A DNA stretch of 64,000 nucleotides from Allomuricauda sp. CAU 1633 (GCF_017313225.1 NZ_JAFLNE010000003.1:186001-250000); one strand, 5' to 3'; shown: positions 1-9,006, counted from the stretch's first letter. Made by a program: numbers and translations. Notes: generated by a model from the letters alone, not told the origin.

Positions 1-30
1 ATGGGCAAAGTATTTCAACGACCTCTTCAT
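1..30 (-). CDS. N-terminal fragment of a gene leaving the window (possibly gldB)
   Basis: An ATG on the minus strand at 30 opens a frame reading MKRSLKYFAH to the window edge, divergent from nadE. A TAccTTTG box lies 34-41 bases upstream of it. In several flavobacterial genomes a gliding lipoprotein gene (gldB) sits beside nadE, which would fit, but ten codons cannot identify the product. The gldB link is inference from neighbourhood only. Confidence 0.35.
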   Translation of the reverse strand, partial: MKRSLKYFAH

Positions 31-63
31 TTTTAAGGCAACAGGGTTTAAATTTACAGGGCA

Positions 64-71
64 CAAAGGTA
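64..71 (-). promoter_or_regulatory. Candidate -7 promoter box for the divergent minus-strand gene
   Basis: The minus strand reads TACCTTTG, an exact match to the Bacteroidota housekeeping -7 consensus TAnnTTTG, between nadE and the divergent frame starting at 30. No convincing -33 TTG lies at the usual spacing, so the support is partial. Confidence 0.35.
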
Positions 72-96
72 ATTTAATGAATCTAAATAGTACGAT

Positions 97-885
97 ATGC
101 AAACAGAAAAGGTAATCGCCCATATAGTGGACTGGTTAAAGGATTATGCCACCAATGCAAAATGTAAAGGTTTTGTTATTGGTGTTTCGGGAGGAATAGA
201 TTCCGCAGTGACCTCTACCCTTTGTGCCAAAACGGGACTTGACCTTTTATGTGTGGAAATGCCCATTCACCAAGGTAAAGACCAAGTGACCCGTGCAGAC
301 AAGCATATTGACTGGCTCATGGAAAACTTTCCCAATGTATCCCGCCAAGACGTAAACCTTACTCCTGTCTTTGATAGTTTGGTGGCCGCCTTTCCAAAGG
401 TTGAAACAGAAGAGGAACGTTTTATGTCGTTGGCCAATACGCGGGCGAGATTGCGAATGACCACACTTTACTACTTCGCAGCCCTAAAAGGGTATTTGGT
501 TGCCGGAACGGGAAACAAGGTCGAGGATTTTGGAATCGGCTTTTATACCAAATATGGTGATGGAGGGGTTGACCTTAGCCCCATTGCAGATTTGGTAAAG
601 ACCGAAGTGTATGAAGTGGGAAGGGTATTGGGTGTAAATCAAGATATTATGGAAGCTCCACCCACAGATGGACTATGGGGGGACAGCCGAACGGATGAAG
701 ACCAAATTGGGGCGTCTTACCCAGAACTGGAATGGGCCATGAAAATGGATGACGAAGGAAAGACCGTTGAAGATTTTTCCGATAGGGAAAAAGAAGTTTT
801 CGCTATTTACAAAAGGTACAATACTGTTAATAAACACAAGATGATTCCCATACCCATTTGTGGGATTCCAGAGCACTTAAAGTGA
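97..885 (+). CDS. nadE: NAD synthase (NAD+ synthetase)
   Basis: This enzyme amidates nicotinic acid adenine dinucleotide to NAD+ with ATP, the last step of NAD synthesis in the cytosol. At 262 aa it is the short, single-domain form without a glutaminase domain, so it probably uses ammonia. The ATP-pyrophosphatase P-loop SGGIDS is at residues 31-36. The conserved GTGNKVEDFGIGFYTKYGDG stretch and the following DLSPIADLVKTEVY stretch form the substrate and ATP site. The ATG at 97 gives the expected N-terminus. There is no Shine-Dalgarno sequence, which is normal for this phylum. The next gene downstream is separated by 159 bases. Confidence 0.95.
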   Translation: MQTEKVIAHIVDWLKDYATNAKCKGFVIGVSGGIDSAVTSTLCAKTGLDLLCVEMPIHQGKDQVTRADKHIDWLMENFPNVSRQDVNLTPVFDSLVAAFPKVETEEERFMSLANTRARLRMTTLYYFAALKGYLVAGTGNKVEDFGIGFYTKYGDGGVDLSPIADLVKTEVYEVGRVLGVNQDIMEAPPTDGLWGDSRTDEDQIGASYPELEWAMKMDDEGKTVEDFSDREKEVFAIYKRYNTVNKHKMIPIPICGIPEHLK

Positions 886-1044
886 CCTTTTAACCCAAAA
901 AACCCAGTTTAAGACGAAAAAAACCATAGAAATTCTAGGGTTTTAAGAAAAAAATTACAGTTTTACGTCACCAAATTGTTATCTTGCTTGCTATCTTACG
1001 ATAAGTAAGCAGCTAACCAACAATTATAAATAAACTCAAACCGA

Positions 1045-1674
1045 ATGATAAAAGTATTGATTGCTGACAATCATCCCATTGTCAGGCTTGGTATAAAACA
1101 AGTGCTCGAATCTAGCCCAGATATTGAAATCATTGCAGATGTTTCCACAACCTCAGAATTATTTGAAGCATTAAATAAGGTAGCCCCGGATGTTGTCATC
1201 CTGGAAATGGATATTCCTGAAATCAATGGAATTGCTACTTTGCGAAAGATGAAACTGGAATTTCCCAATGTAAAAACCTTAATGTACAGCGGCCAATCTG
1301 AGGACGTTTATGCCTTGAGCACCATTAGAGCTGGCGCTTTTGGTTACCTTTCTAAAACTGCCGATTTGGATTATATCATCTCTGCTGTAAAAAAGGTAAG
1401 CGAAGGCAACATGTTCATCACTAATGAACTGGCACAACGCTTGGCATTTGATGAAGGAACACAAAAACCGAGAAGATTCTTTAGAAAATTATCTTCCAGA
1501 GAGGTCGAAGTACTAAAACTTTTGGCCAGCGGAAAACGAAACAAAGAAGTGGCTGAAGGGCTCAACCTTAATGAAAAAACCGTAAGTACCTATAAAGCCC
1601 GCTTGATGAAAAAATTGAACGTGGATAATTTGGTAGACCTATTACAGCAAGCCAAAGCTTTGGAACTTTATTAA
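1045..1674 (+). CDS. LuxR/NarL-type response regulator with degenerate receiver
   Basis: A 209-aa transcription factor with an N-terminal receiver domain (about 1-120) and a C-terminal LuxR helix-turn-helix (about 146-209, LSSREVEVLKLLASGKRNKE). When the receiver is aligned by eye to NarL-type receivers (PDLILLDLNMPG against PDVVILEMDIPE), the phospho-acceptor aspartate is glutamate 54. The second residue of the acidic pair is Asn9 (DN rather than DD). Ser82 and Lys104 of the switch are kept. It probably does not accept phosphate in the usual way and may be locked on by the glutamate. No histidine kinase lies beside it. A strong terminator follows. Confidence 0.85.
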   Translation: MIKVLIADNHPIVRLGIKQVLESSPDIEIIADVSTTSELFEALNKVAPDVVILEMDIPEINGIATLRKMKLEFPNVKTLMYSGQSEDVYALSTIRAGAFGYLSKTADLDYIISAVKKVSEGNMFITNELAQRLAFDEGTQKPRRFFRKLSSREVEVLKLLASGKRNKEVAEGLNLNEKTVSTYKARLMKKLNVDNLVDLLQQAKALELY

Positions 1675-1700
1675 ATAACCAATCCAAACTAACTAAAGTG

Positions 1701-1731
1701 AATCCCGGGCAAATGCTCGGGATTTTTTGTT
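1701..1731 (+). terminator. Rho-independent terminator after the LuxR regulator
   Basis: A ten-pair stem with one wobble (AATCCCGGGC / GCTCGGGATT, loop AAAT) runs into TTTTTTG. It ends just before the convergent dnaG stop at 1732. Confidence 0.85.
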
Positions 1732-3705
1732 TTAAGAAAGTACCCTATTGAGTTTGGCGTTCAGTAATTTGTTCAACTGAAGGTAATTTACAATCTCTTC
1801 CAAGACCTCCGTGTTGTCTCCATTATGGTCCTGGGTTTGTTCTTGCAGTTTTTGAATCCGATTTTTGATCAGGTTACAGCGTAATGTTAGGATGGTCTCT
1901 CCCACCAACTGGGCAATTCCATGTTCTTTTTCCTTTGGATAAATATCTTTTCGCTCCCAATCATGGAGTACATATTGCTCCTCTTCCATCAATATGGATG
2001 ATATTTCTGGTACCATTTCTTGATCCAACTCCGTCATGAAGGTATTGACCGCGAAAGTCTCATTCTCGTTCAAGTTTTCAATGAGTTTGTAATAAATGAC
2101 TCTGAACTGTTCGTTGGTCAATTCAATTTCATCTTCTTGAAGATCCAAAAACACTTTTTCATAGACCTTAGCCTCTACTACTTCCGGCTCCAACACCAAC
2201 TCGCCTTCTTCATTTTCCTTCAACACCAAATCCTCAAATTCTTGTTCTTGGTTCCCATACAACAAAAGCACCTCAATAATTTTGCGTTCCAGTTCGTAAA
2301 GTACGTCCACCTTTTCCACCACAGGGTCATTTTTGACCACTTCAAAGGTTTTCCGCTCTTGCTTTAGTTTTTTGTTGGCATCGGTGACCTGCTTTTTGTC
2401 GATTTGAGCCAAGGTATTGTAGAGCACTTCCTCTGAAATCTGCATAATCTTGGCACATTCCTGAATATAGATTTCCTTTTGGATACGGTCAGGAATCTTA
2501 CTGATGCTGTTCACAATATCTCGAACAGTGTCTGCCCGTTTTATGGGGTCATTGGCCGCTTCTTTAGCCAACAAAGAGGTCTTAAACTGAATAAAATCCT
2601 TGGCATTTTCCTCCAAATAGAGCACCAAATCCTCATAGGTGTTGTTTTTGGCAAAGCTATCGGGGTCTTCGCCTTCCGGAAAGGTACAGACCTTTACGTT
2701 CATGCCCTGTTCCAAAATCAAATCAATACCACGAAGGGAAGCCCGCAACCCCGCTGCATCCCCATCAAAAAGCACAGTGATGTTTTTGGTCAATCGATTT
2801 ATCAACCGAATCTGTTCCGGGGTCAAGGCCGTTCCGCTAGAGGAAACCACATTTTCTACCCCATTTTGGTACATTTGGATTACATCCGTGTACCCTTCCA
2901 CCAAATAGCAATTATCCTCTTTGGCAATGGCCTGTTTGGCAAAATAAATCCCGTACAGCACCTTGCTCTTGTGGTAAATCTCACTTTCGGGAGAATTGAG
3001 ATACTTGGCGGCTTTTTTATCATTGCCCAAAATTCGTCCACCGAACCCCAGAACCCTTCCGCTCATGGAATGGATGGGAAACATGACCCGTCCCTTGAAA
3101 CGATCAAAAGTTCGTTTTTCACCTCCGGTTTGCTCCTTAACAATGGTGAGCCCGGTTTTCTCTAGAAATTCTAGTTGATAGGCCTCATCCAGAGCACTTT
3201 TGGTAAAGGCTTCCCACTCGTCCAAACTATAACCCAGTCCAAACTTTTTTATGGTCTCATCGGTAAAACCGCGCTCCTTGAAGTAACTTAATCCAATGGC
3301 CTTGCCTGGTTCGGATTCCCAAAGAGTTTCCGTAAAATACTTTTGGGCATATTCCGATACCAAAAACATGCTTTCCCGCTCATTGGCCTGCTCTTTTTGT
3401 TCATCGGTCTGCTCGGTTTCCTCTACTTCAATATTGTATTTTTTGGCAAGGTATTTAATGGCTTCGGGATAGGTAAAATGCTCGTGCTCCATTAAAAAAG
3501 CCACTACATTGCCCCCTTTTCCGCTACTAAAGTCCTTCCAAATCTGTTTTACGGGCGACACCATAAAACTAGGGGTACGTTCATCCGAAAAGGGACTCAA
3601 TCCTTTAAAGTTGGAGCCCGATTTCTTCAACTGTACAAAATCTCCGATTACCTCCTCGACCCGGGCGGTTTCATATACATTGTCTATGGTAGTTTTTGAA
3701 ATCAA
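1732..3705 (-). CDS. dnaG: DNA primase DnaG with altered zinc-finger ligands
   Basis: It synthesises RNA primers at the replication fork. At 657 aa the length is normal. An N-terminal CHC2-type zinc-finger region (about 30-95) is followed by the primase core and a Toprim domain with EGYTD at 270-274 and DGD at 314-316, then a C-terminal helicase-interaction region. The finger keeps its backbone (TPSFMVSPVKQIW, GKGGNVVAFLMEHE). However, the four usual ligands of CPFH and CFGC are Ser37, Ser40, Asp58 and Ser61, so zinc binding by this finger looks lost. The rest of the protein appears intact and the gene is full length, so it should be functional. Confidence 0.95.
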   Translation of the reverse strand: MISKTTIDNVYETARVEEVIGDFVQLKKSGSNFKGLSPFSDERTPSFMVSPVKQIWKDFSSGKGGNVVAFLMEHEHFTYPEAIKYLAKKYNIEVEETEQTDEQKEQANERESMFLVSEYAQKYFTETLWESEPGKAIGLSYFKERGFTDETIKKFGLGYSLDEWEAFTKSALDEAYQLEFLEKTGLTIVKEQTGGEKRTFDRFKGRVMFPIHSMSGRVLGFGGRILGNDKKAAKYLNSPESEIYHKSKVLYGIYFAKQAIAKEDNCYLVEGYTDVIQMYQNGVENVVSSSGTALTPEQIRLINRLTKNITVLFDGDAAGLRASLRGIDLILEQGMNVKVCTFPEGEDPDSFAKNNTYEDLVLYLEENAKDFIQFKTSLLAKEAANDPIKRADTVRDIVNSISKIPDRIQKEIYIQECAKIMQISEEVLYNTLAQIDKKQVTDANKKLKQERKTFEVVKNDPVVEKVDVLYELERKIIEVLLLYGNQEQEFEDLVLKENEEGELVLEPEVVEAKVYEKVFLDLQEDEIELTNEQFRVIYYKLIENLNENETFAVNTFMTELDQEMVPEISSILMEEEQYVLHDWERKDIYPKEKEHGIAQLVGETILTLRCNLIKNRIQKLQEQTQDHNGDNTEVLEEIVNYLQLNKLLNAKLNRVLS

Positions 3706-3851
3706 GTGGCTTTATGTTGAACGAGCTGTTAAAGGTAAATAAAAAGAAAATTTTGGGAACCGACATTATTTGTCAGATCAAAATAGGGATTCATAAATTC
3801 CTATGAAAAAAACAAAATAAAAAGTTCCTTTTTGTATTTAAAATCAAAACC

Positions 3852-4499
3852 ATGAAAGTTATTTTCAGTCTATTCTTGTTTATACTATCATATACGATAT
3901 TAGGACAAACCAGAAAATTCCACCGCTGTGAGACCGATAATATTACATCAGATATTTCCATAAAGAATTTCAATATTCATCAGGCACATCTGTTTAATTA
4001 CAATATTTATTTGATTGGAGAAGATACCTACCCTGATGGATATTATGGACTAAGAATGATTGTACTAAATCAACAAAAAAACAAAATCTATGAAACTAAG
4101 GGAGGTGGAGATGCGTATTATATGTCTCCCTATTTTTTTGAGACCGAAAACATCGAGGATGGGACTATAACACTAGTTGCCAGTGGTGGAGAGGAATGTT
4201 GGGGAACTGCAATATATCATATTAAAAAAGAAGAGGTTAAATACTTGGGGTATCTTGATATGTGTGCCATAGTGGATGGCGATTACCTTAGCATACCAAA
4301 GTATGTCAACATAACCGCTTCAAAAAATAAAATTAATTTTTCTTTTGATGATGTAGCACTTGGGCTAGATGGGTTATCACACAAAGTTGAAATAGAATAT
4401 TATGATCAAAGTCGCCAAGAAAGAAGTGTGATTGATGGAAACAAGCTTGGAGCTAGATATAACTATGCAGATAGTGAGCTAGAAATAATTACCTACTAA
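3852..4499 (+). CDS. Hypothetical secreted protein
   Basis: A 215-aa protein that I do not recognise. The first 19 residues (MKVIFSLFLFILSYTILGQ) form a signal peptide. The mature part is hydrophilic, rich in Tyr, Asn and Lys, with beta-strand-like stretches and three cysteines. The gene is more AT-rich than its neighbours and stands alone, divergent from dnaG, so it may be an accessory gene. Confidence 0.7.
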   Translation: MKVIFSLFLFILSYTILGQTRKFHRCETDNITSDISIKNFNIHQAHLFNYNIYLIGEDTYPDGYYGLRMIVLNQQKNKIYETKGGGDAYYMSPYFFETENIEDGTITLVASGGEECWGTAIYHIKKEEVKYLGYLDMCAIVDGDYLSIPKYVNITASKNKINFSFDDVALGLDGLSHKVEIEYYDQSRQERSVIDGNKLGARYNYADSELEIITY

Positions 4500-4624
4500 A
4501 CCCTATTTTTTGACGAGCTATAACCCTATTGACCCTTTAAGATTTAGTATCTTAGAAGCATAATGTATTATGCCCAATTTCTATGTGGGCACGTAACGCT
4601 AAATTGAAAATACACAAAGAATAC

Positions 4625-6478
4625 ATGATGCAGAAAAAACAATTCCGATTATTCCTATTGATTTCATTCTTCTTGGTAAGTGGTTCCGACTTGATGGCCC
4701 AAATGGCCGAAAAAATCCAACCCATTTTTGACAATGGTGAGGCACAAGTTGTGGAGGCTTTTGCCGACCCCGAAAATTGGATTCGACATGACTTATGGGT
4801 AGAGACCACATTTGATTCTGATGGTGATGGTAAATTGGATAGAATGCATGTAGATGTAACACGTCCCAAACAAACTGAGACAGAAGGGTTGAAACTACCG
4901 GTGGTTTATGAATCCAGTCCTTACTATGCCGGTACTGCCGGTTTGGGAGATGGTATATTTTGGGATGTAAAACACGAATTAGGCGAAATGGGCAAGCCAA
5001 GACAGCACCCAGAGGTACTACGTATTGGGGAACGTCCCGTAATTTCAAACTCCCAGATCAGGACTTGGGTACCTCGGGGTTATATTGTGGTACACTCTTC
5101 GTCTCCCGGAACAGGACTTTCCGATGGTGCTCCCACCGTAGGTGGGGATAACGAGTCCCTTGCCCCAAAAGCCGTAATCGATTGGCTCTGTGGACGTGCC
5201 AAAGGGTATACTGAACGTGATGGAAACCAGGAAGTTAAAGCGTATTGGTCCACTGGAAAAGTGGGCATGACCGGCACCTCATACAATGGCACCTTGCCCC
5301 TCGCTGCCGCCACAACCGGTGTTGAAGGTTTGGAAGCCATCATCCCAATTGCTCCTAATACTTCCTATTATCATTATTACCGCTCCAATGGATTGGTTCG
5401 GTCTCCCGGTGGATATCTAGGGGAAGATATTGACGTTCTCTACGATTTTATACACAGTGGAGACAAGTCGAAAAGGGCAAGAAACAATAAAGTCATCCGT
5501 GATACTGAAATGAAAAACGGACTAGACCGTATTACTGGGGATTATAATGATTTTTGGGCTGGACGGGATTATTTAAACGATATGGCCCCCATGAAAGCCG
5601 CTTTATTGATGTCGCACGGATTCAATGATTGGAACGTAATGCCCGAACACAGCTATAGAATCTATGACAAAGCTCGGGAAATGGGTCTTCCCGTTCAAAT
5701 TTATTACCACCAGAACGGACACGGCGGGCCGCCACCCATTGAAATGATGAACCGTTGGTTCACCCGCTATTTATTCGGAATTGAAAATGGGGTTGAAAAT
5801 GACCCCAAATCGTGGATTGTTCGTGAGAATGATGAAAGGGACCAACCCACCTCTTACAAGGATTATCCCAATCCAGATGCTTCCGATGTCACCCTCTTTT
5901 TAACAAAAGGGGCACCGGCACAAGGAGGTTTGACCCACAACAAACCCAACAAACAGGGCAAAGAAACTTTGGTGGACAATTATTCCTTTTCCGGGTCAGC
6001 ATTGGCAGAAGCAGAATTCACCAATCACCGGTTAATTTATGTTTCCCCCATATTGACAAAGGATTTGCACATTTCGGGCATCCCAAAAGTTAGCGTGAAG
6101 CTTTCCAGTAGCAAACCAGCTGCCAATCTCTCGGTTTGGTTGGTGTCCTTACCGTGGACAGAAGGTCGAAACACCCAGATTACGGACAATATTATTACCC
6201 GTGGATGGGCAGACCCACAGAACTATCAATCCATCACTGAAAGCAAACCCTTGGTTCCCAATAAATTCTATGAGGTCACCTTTGATTTAATGCCCGATGA
6301 CCAAATTATTCCTGCTGGGCAACAGATTGGGTTAATGATTTTTTCCAGTGACAAGGAATTCACGCTTTGGCCAAAACCTGGTACTGAGCTGACTGTGGAT
6401 TTGGATGGTACCACAATTTCACTACCTGTGGTTGGGGGAAAAAAATCTTACATTGAAGCAACCTACGAAGATGAATGA
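4625..6478 (+). CDS. Secreted S15-family (X-Pro dipeptidyl-peptidase-like) hydrolase
   Basis: A 617-aa secreted alpha/beta hydrolase of the S15/CocE superfamily, which cleaves Xaa-Pro dipeptides or acyl groups outside the cytosol. The ATG at 4625 (or 4628) is chosen because the signal peptide MQKKQFRLFLLISFFLVSGS starts there; an upstream in-frame ATG at 4583 would add a charged 14-residue tail. The nucleophile lies in GTSYNG (coded near 5280), the acid in HGFNDWN and the histidine in NGHGGPP. The last 200 residues match the jelly-roll C-terminal domain of X-Pro peptidases. A second, more distant S15-type gene is at 58276-60210. Confidence 0.88.
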   Translation: MMQKKQFRLFLLISFFLVSGSDLMAQMAEKIQPIFDNGEAQVVEAFADPENWIRHDLWVETTFDSDGDGKLDRMHVDVTRPKQTETEGLKLPVVYESSPYYAGTAGLGDGIFWDVKHELGEMGKPRQHPEVLRIGERPVISNSQIRTWVPRGYIVVHSSSPGTGLSDGAPTVGGDNESLAPKAVIDWLCGRAKGYTERDGNQEVKAYWSTGKVGMTGTSYNGTLPLAAATTGVEGLEAIIPIAPNTSYYHYYRSNGLVRSPGGYLGEDIDVLYDFIHSGDKSKRARNNKVIRDTEMKNGLDRITGDYNDFWAGRDYLNDMAPMKAALLMSHGFNDWNVMPEHSYRIYDKAREMGLPVQIYYHQNGHGGPPPIEMMNRWFTRYLFGIENGVENDPKSWIVRENDERDQPTSYKDYPNPDASDVTLFLTKGAPAQGGLTHNKPNKQGKETLVDNYSFSGSALAEAEFTNHRLIYVSPILTKDLHISGIPKVSVKLSSSKPAANLSVWLVSLPWTEGRNTQITDNIITRGWADPQNYQSITESKPLVPNKFYEVTFDLMPDDQIIPAGQQIGLMIFSSDKEFTLWPKPGTELTVDLDGTTISLPVVGGKKSYIEATYEDE

Positions 6479-6491
6479 AAAATGATGTAAC

Positions 6492-6803
6492 ATGAAAAAT
6501 TATAATTTTGACACGCTTTCAGAAGCAGTCAACACGCTTACCCAAGAAGAAGACTTTACCGAAGATTTTGAGGCTGAGGAAAATTCCATAAAAGCACTGT
6601 ACTCCAAAAAAGAGTACCACCCCAACGAACTTAAAATTCTAAGTTCCTACCGTTTTGAAGGTATGACCAATCCAAATGACCAATCCACAGTTTTTGCCAT
6701 TGAAGCCAAGGATGGTACCAAAGGCACCTTGGTCATGTCTTACAGTGCGGAACATAGTCAAAATGTGGAACTCATTCGGCAGATACCCAACAAAAAAGAT
6801 TGA
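6492..6803 (+). CDS. Small conserved protein of unknown function
   Basis: A 103-aa acidic cytosolic protein starting MKNYNFDTLSEAVNTL. It resembles a small Bacteroidota family often labelled phosphoribosylpyrophosphate synthetase in databases. It has none of the motifs of that enzyme and is far too short, so I do not transfer the name. It starts 13 bases after the peptidase stop and may be cotranscribed with it. Confidence 0.7.
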   Translation: MKNYNFDTLSEAVNTLTQEEDFTEDFEAEENSIKALYSKKEYHPNELKILSSYRFEGMTNPNDQSTVFAIEAKDGTKGTLVMSYSAEHSQNVELIRQIPNKKD

Positions 6804-6806
6804 ATT

Positions 6807-7436
6807 TTATCCCAAAAATCGTCCAAGTGCGGAAGGTTTATACAATAACCATCCCGTAACACTGAACCGACTCTTGTGGGCTTCAAGAACGGCATGGGGA
6901 ACCTCAGCACTTTTAAATAATACGCAACGGGCGGCCAAAGGCTCCACCAAGAAACTTGAACCGTCTTCTTCAAAAATTTCCAGTTCCCCCCCATCCCCTT
7001 TTTGCCATTTATCGTTTAAATAAATAATCACTGAGATCATTCGGTTGTTCCTGTTTTCAAATTGGTCCAAGTGTTTATCGTAATGGCCTCCTGAAGGATA
7101 ATGGGCCAAATGGAATTCGTATCCTGAAAGACTCAAATAGCAATAGCGATTGAACATGTAGATAATTTCATCCAACAAACCCCAAAAGGGTTCCAATTGC
7201 ACATCCCTTTTTCGGTCCAGCCAATAGGTGAAATCACCCCTTATGTTTTTATTGACCTGGTTATCCAAACTTGTCCCTATTCCCGCTTCGGTGAAATTGG
7301 ATAACTTTCCAAGAAAAAAAGATTTCATTTCAGCATACAAGGTATCCTGAAAAAAATGGTCAATGACCACATAATCTTTACCGGAGAGGTCATCCATCCA
7401 AGAAAACCAATGCTCCAAACTGTGATACGTATTCAA
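6807..7436 (-). CDS. 2-oxoglutarate/Fe(II)-dependent oxygenase (prolyl 4-hydroxylase-like)
   Basis: A 209-aa cytosolic protein with the double-stranded beta-helix signature of P4H-like oxygenases. The iron ligands appear in HYDKHLDQF (HxD type) and in the distal histidine of EVPHAVLEAH, and the 2OG-binding arginine is probably in HKSRFSVTGW. The substrate is unknown; such enzymes hydroxylate proline or other residues in proteins. It is convergent with the small gene ending at 6803. A start at residue 14 (MDDLSGKDYVVIDHFF) is also possible. Confidence 0.85.
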   Translation of the reverse strand: MNTYHSLEHWFSWMDDLSGKDYVVIDHFFQDTLYAEMKSFFLGKLSNFTEAGIGTSLDNQVNKNIRGDFTYWLDRKRDVQLEPFWGLLDEIIYMFNRYCYLSLSGYEFHLAHYPSGGHYDKHLDQFENRNNRMISVIIYLNDKWQKGDGGELEIFEEDGSSFLVEPLAARCVLFKSAEVPHAVLEAHKSRFSVTGWLLYKPSALGRFLG

Positions 7437-7556
7437 GTGCTAAAAAAATGTGAGCGAATGTAGAGAATAATTAAAAGCGAAATCAATTCTCCTATCCTTT
7501 TTAAGTGAAAAGAAACCAATACCTTAGTAGAGCGATTTGAAAACTATTCATTTACC

Positions 7557-7799
7557 ATGATTCTTTTTTTTGGAAGTAGGCCTGGCAAAAAAGAAACCAA
7601 GGTGCTTACCAACGTAATGTGCCCGCATTGTAACCAAACGGGATCCCTAACCGCAGTGGTGCAGCCCAACTACGCCCATTTATTCTGGATTCCCATTTTT
7701 ACCATCAACAATGTGCGCTACGCGGAATGCTCGCATTGCAAAAAAGTGTACTATAAAGAAGAGTTCACCGTGGAGATGGAGCGTGCCCTATCCTCTTGA
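7557..7799 (+). CDS. Small zinc-ribbon protein
   Basis: An 80-aa protein with two CxxC knuckles, CPHC (about 22-25) and CSHC (about 59-62), separated by a hydrophobic segment (HLFWIPIFTI). This layout matches the zinc-ribbon_15-like families of flavobacteria, whose role is unknown. It stands alone between two minus-strand genes. Confidence 0.75.
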   Translation: MILFFGSRPGKKETKVLTNVMCPHCNQTGSLTAVVQPNYAHLFWIPIFTINNVRYAECSHCKKVYYKEEFTVEMERALSS

Positions 7800-7810
7800 C
7801 CAAATAAGAA

Positions 7811-7840
7811 CGGTTGGGAAACAGTCACATCCCCCAACCG
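7811..7840. terminator. Stem-loop between convergent genes
   Basis: An eight-pair inverted repeat (CGGTTGGG / CCCAACCG) with a 14-base loop lies in the 49-base gap between the zinc-ribbon gene and the convergent OMP gene. It lacks a clear T-tract on either side, so termination is a guess from position. Confidence 0.4.
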
Positions 7841-7848
7841 CACCACAT

Positions 7849-8922
7849 TTAAATATCGAACCGAAGGCCCAGTGATATGTTATTCTGTTTCACCTCTGCA
7901 TCCTTAAAGATGGGATTCAAATCATATTTTATATAGAGGAGTACTCCATCAAAGCCCATATAGCCGCTTAGTCCATAAATCAGGTCACTGGTATTGTAAT
8001 CCCTCTTGAGCTTATCCTTTACATCTTCCCCATCCCTCCGATATTTAAGTTTTTGGCGAGTCCCTAAATTGAACCCACCATAACCTCCAAGACCTACCCT
8101 AAACTGGTTTTGAATGGAATAGCGCATTATTTTCTCTGATTTTCTTAAACGCGATGGACCAAATTCAAAATGAACAGGAAAAACTAAGTTGTCCATGCGC
8201 AGTTTGGACTTGTCCAAGTCGTATTCAAATTCTTCTAAAACGGTTTGATTGCCATCTTGTACAAATATTTGATTGCCTTCTGGTTTCAACCCATTAAACT
8301 GAAATGAAAACCCGTAGTTAAACCGTAACCAGTTAGAATTTTTAAAAACCCTTGTCCGCCATTGCCAACCCATTTCAAAAAACCGACTTCCTCCAATCTT
8401 GTATGGGGAATCGTCCAAGGATTGCCCTTCAATCAATGCATTATTGAGCCCTATGGCCATAACAAAATCCGAATAGGTACGTCTATCGTATCTTACTTCC
8501 CTCTTCCTCCACCTATCAGAACCAAAGTAAAATGGCCTTTCCCCTTCAATCAATATCCCAATACGACCGTGGTGATAGTCCAAAGTGTCTGTTTCCGACA
8601 ATGTTAAAACATCTCCTTTGTTTCTTTCCAGCAACGAAATTTTGTTATCCACTATGGCCGTTCGGTTCTCAATGTTAAGGGCTCTTCTTTTGGCCACATC
8701 CTCTTTGAGTACTTTTGCTTCGGCTTCAGATATTTCCCCTCGCTCCACTCGCCTATTGATGCCTTTCACCTCCTCTTTAAGGGCTTCTTTTTCTTGCTCA
8801 ATAATTCGCTCCTTTTCTACTTTTAATGCCTTGATTTCCCTTTCATAATCTTCTTGACCAATGACACATTGGGAAACTAGGAATACCAAAAGAAGTGTTG
8901 CATAAAATGTAATTGTTTTCAT
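7849..8922 (-). CDS. Outer-membrane beta-barrel protein with N-terminal coiled coil
   Basis: A 357-aa envelope protein. A signal peptide (MKTITFYATLLLVFLVSQ) is followed by a highly charged Glu/Lys/Arg-rich helix (about 25-105) that looks like a coiled coil. The C-terminal two thirds contains alternating aromatic strands typical of a small barrel, ending ISLGLRFDI. It lies downstream of the anti-sigma gene in the same direction, so it could be part of the same envelope-stress unit. A leader stem-loop precedes it. Confidence 0.8.
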   Translation of the reverse strand: MKTITFYATLLLVFLVSQCVIGQEDYEREIKALKVEKERIIEQEKEALKEEVKGINRRVERGEISEAEAKVLKEDVAKRRALNIENRTAIVDNKISLLERNKGDVLTLSETDTLDYHHGRIGILIEGERPFYFGSDRWRKREVRYDRRTYSDFVMAIGLNNALIEGQSLDDSPYKIGGSRFFEMGWQWRTRVFKNSNWLRFNYGFSFQFNGLKPEGNQIFVQDGNQTVLEEFEYDLDKSKLRMDNLVFPVHFEFGPSRLRKSEKIMRYSIQNQFRVGLGGYGGFNLGTRQKLKYRRDGEDVKDKLKRDYNTSDLIYGLSGYMGFDGVLLYIKYDLNPIFKDAEVKQNNISLGLRFDI

Positions 8923-8940
8923 GATTGTTTTGGATTATAA

Positions 8941-8983
8941 ACCTCCCTCCTTCCCGCCTTTTTAGGCAGGAAGTTAAAGAGGT
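8941..8983 (-). promoter_or_regulatory. Stem-loop in the leader of the OMP gene
   Basis: On the minus strand CTTCCTGCC pairs with GGCGGGAAG around loop TAAAAA, with an outer ACCTC / GAGGT helix. A G-U pair that forms only in the minus-strand RNA (C-A on the plus strand) suggests that the structure belongs to the minus transcript. No T-tract follows, so it is more likely a leader or processing hairpin than a terminator. Confidence 0.4.
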
Positions 8984-9006
8984 CTGTTTTTGATTGATGA
9001 ATATTT

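Noticed and set aside
6676..7023. A 115-codon plus-strand frame
   Set aside because: It overlaps the 103-aa gene and the 2OG oxygenase gene in other frames and shows no coding motif.
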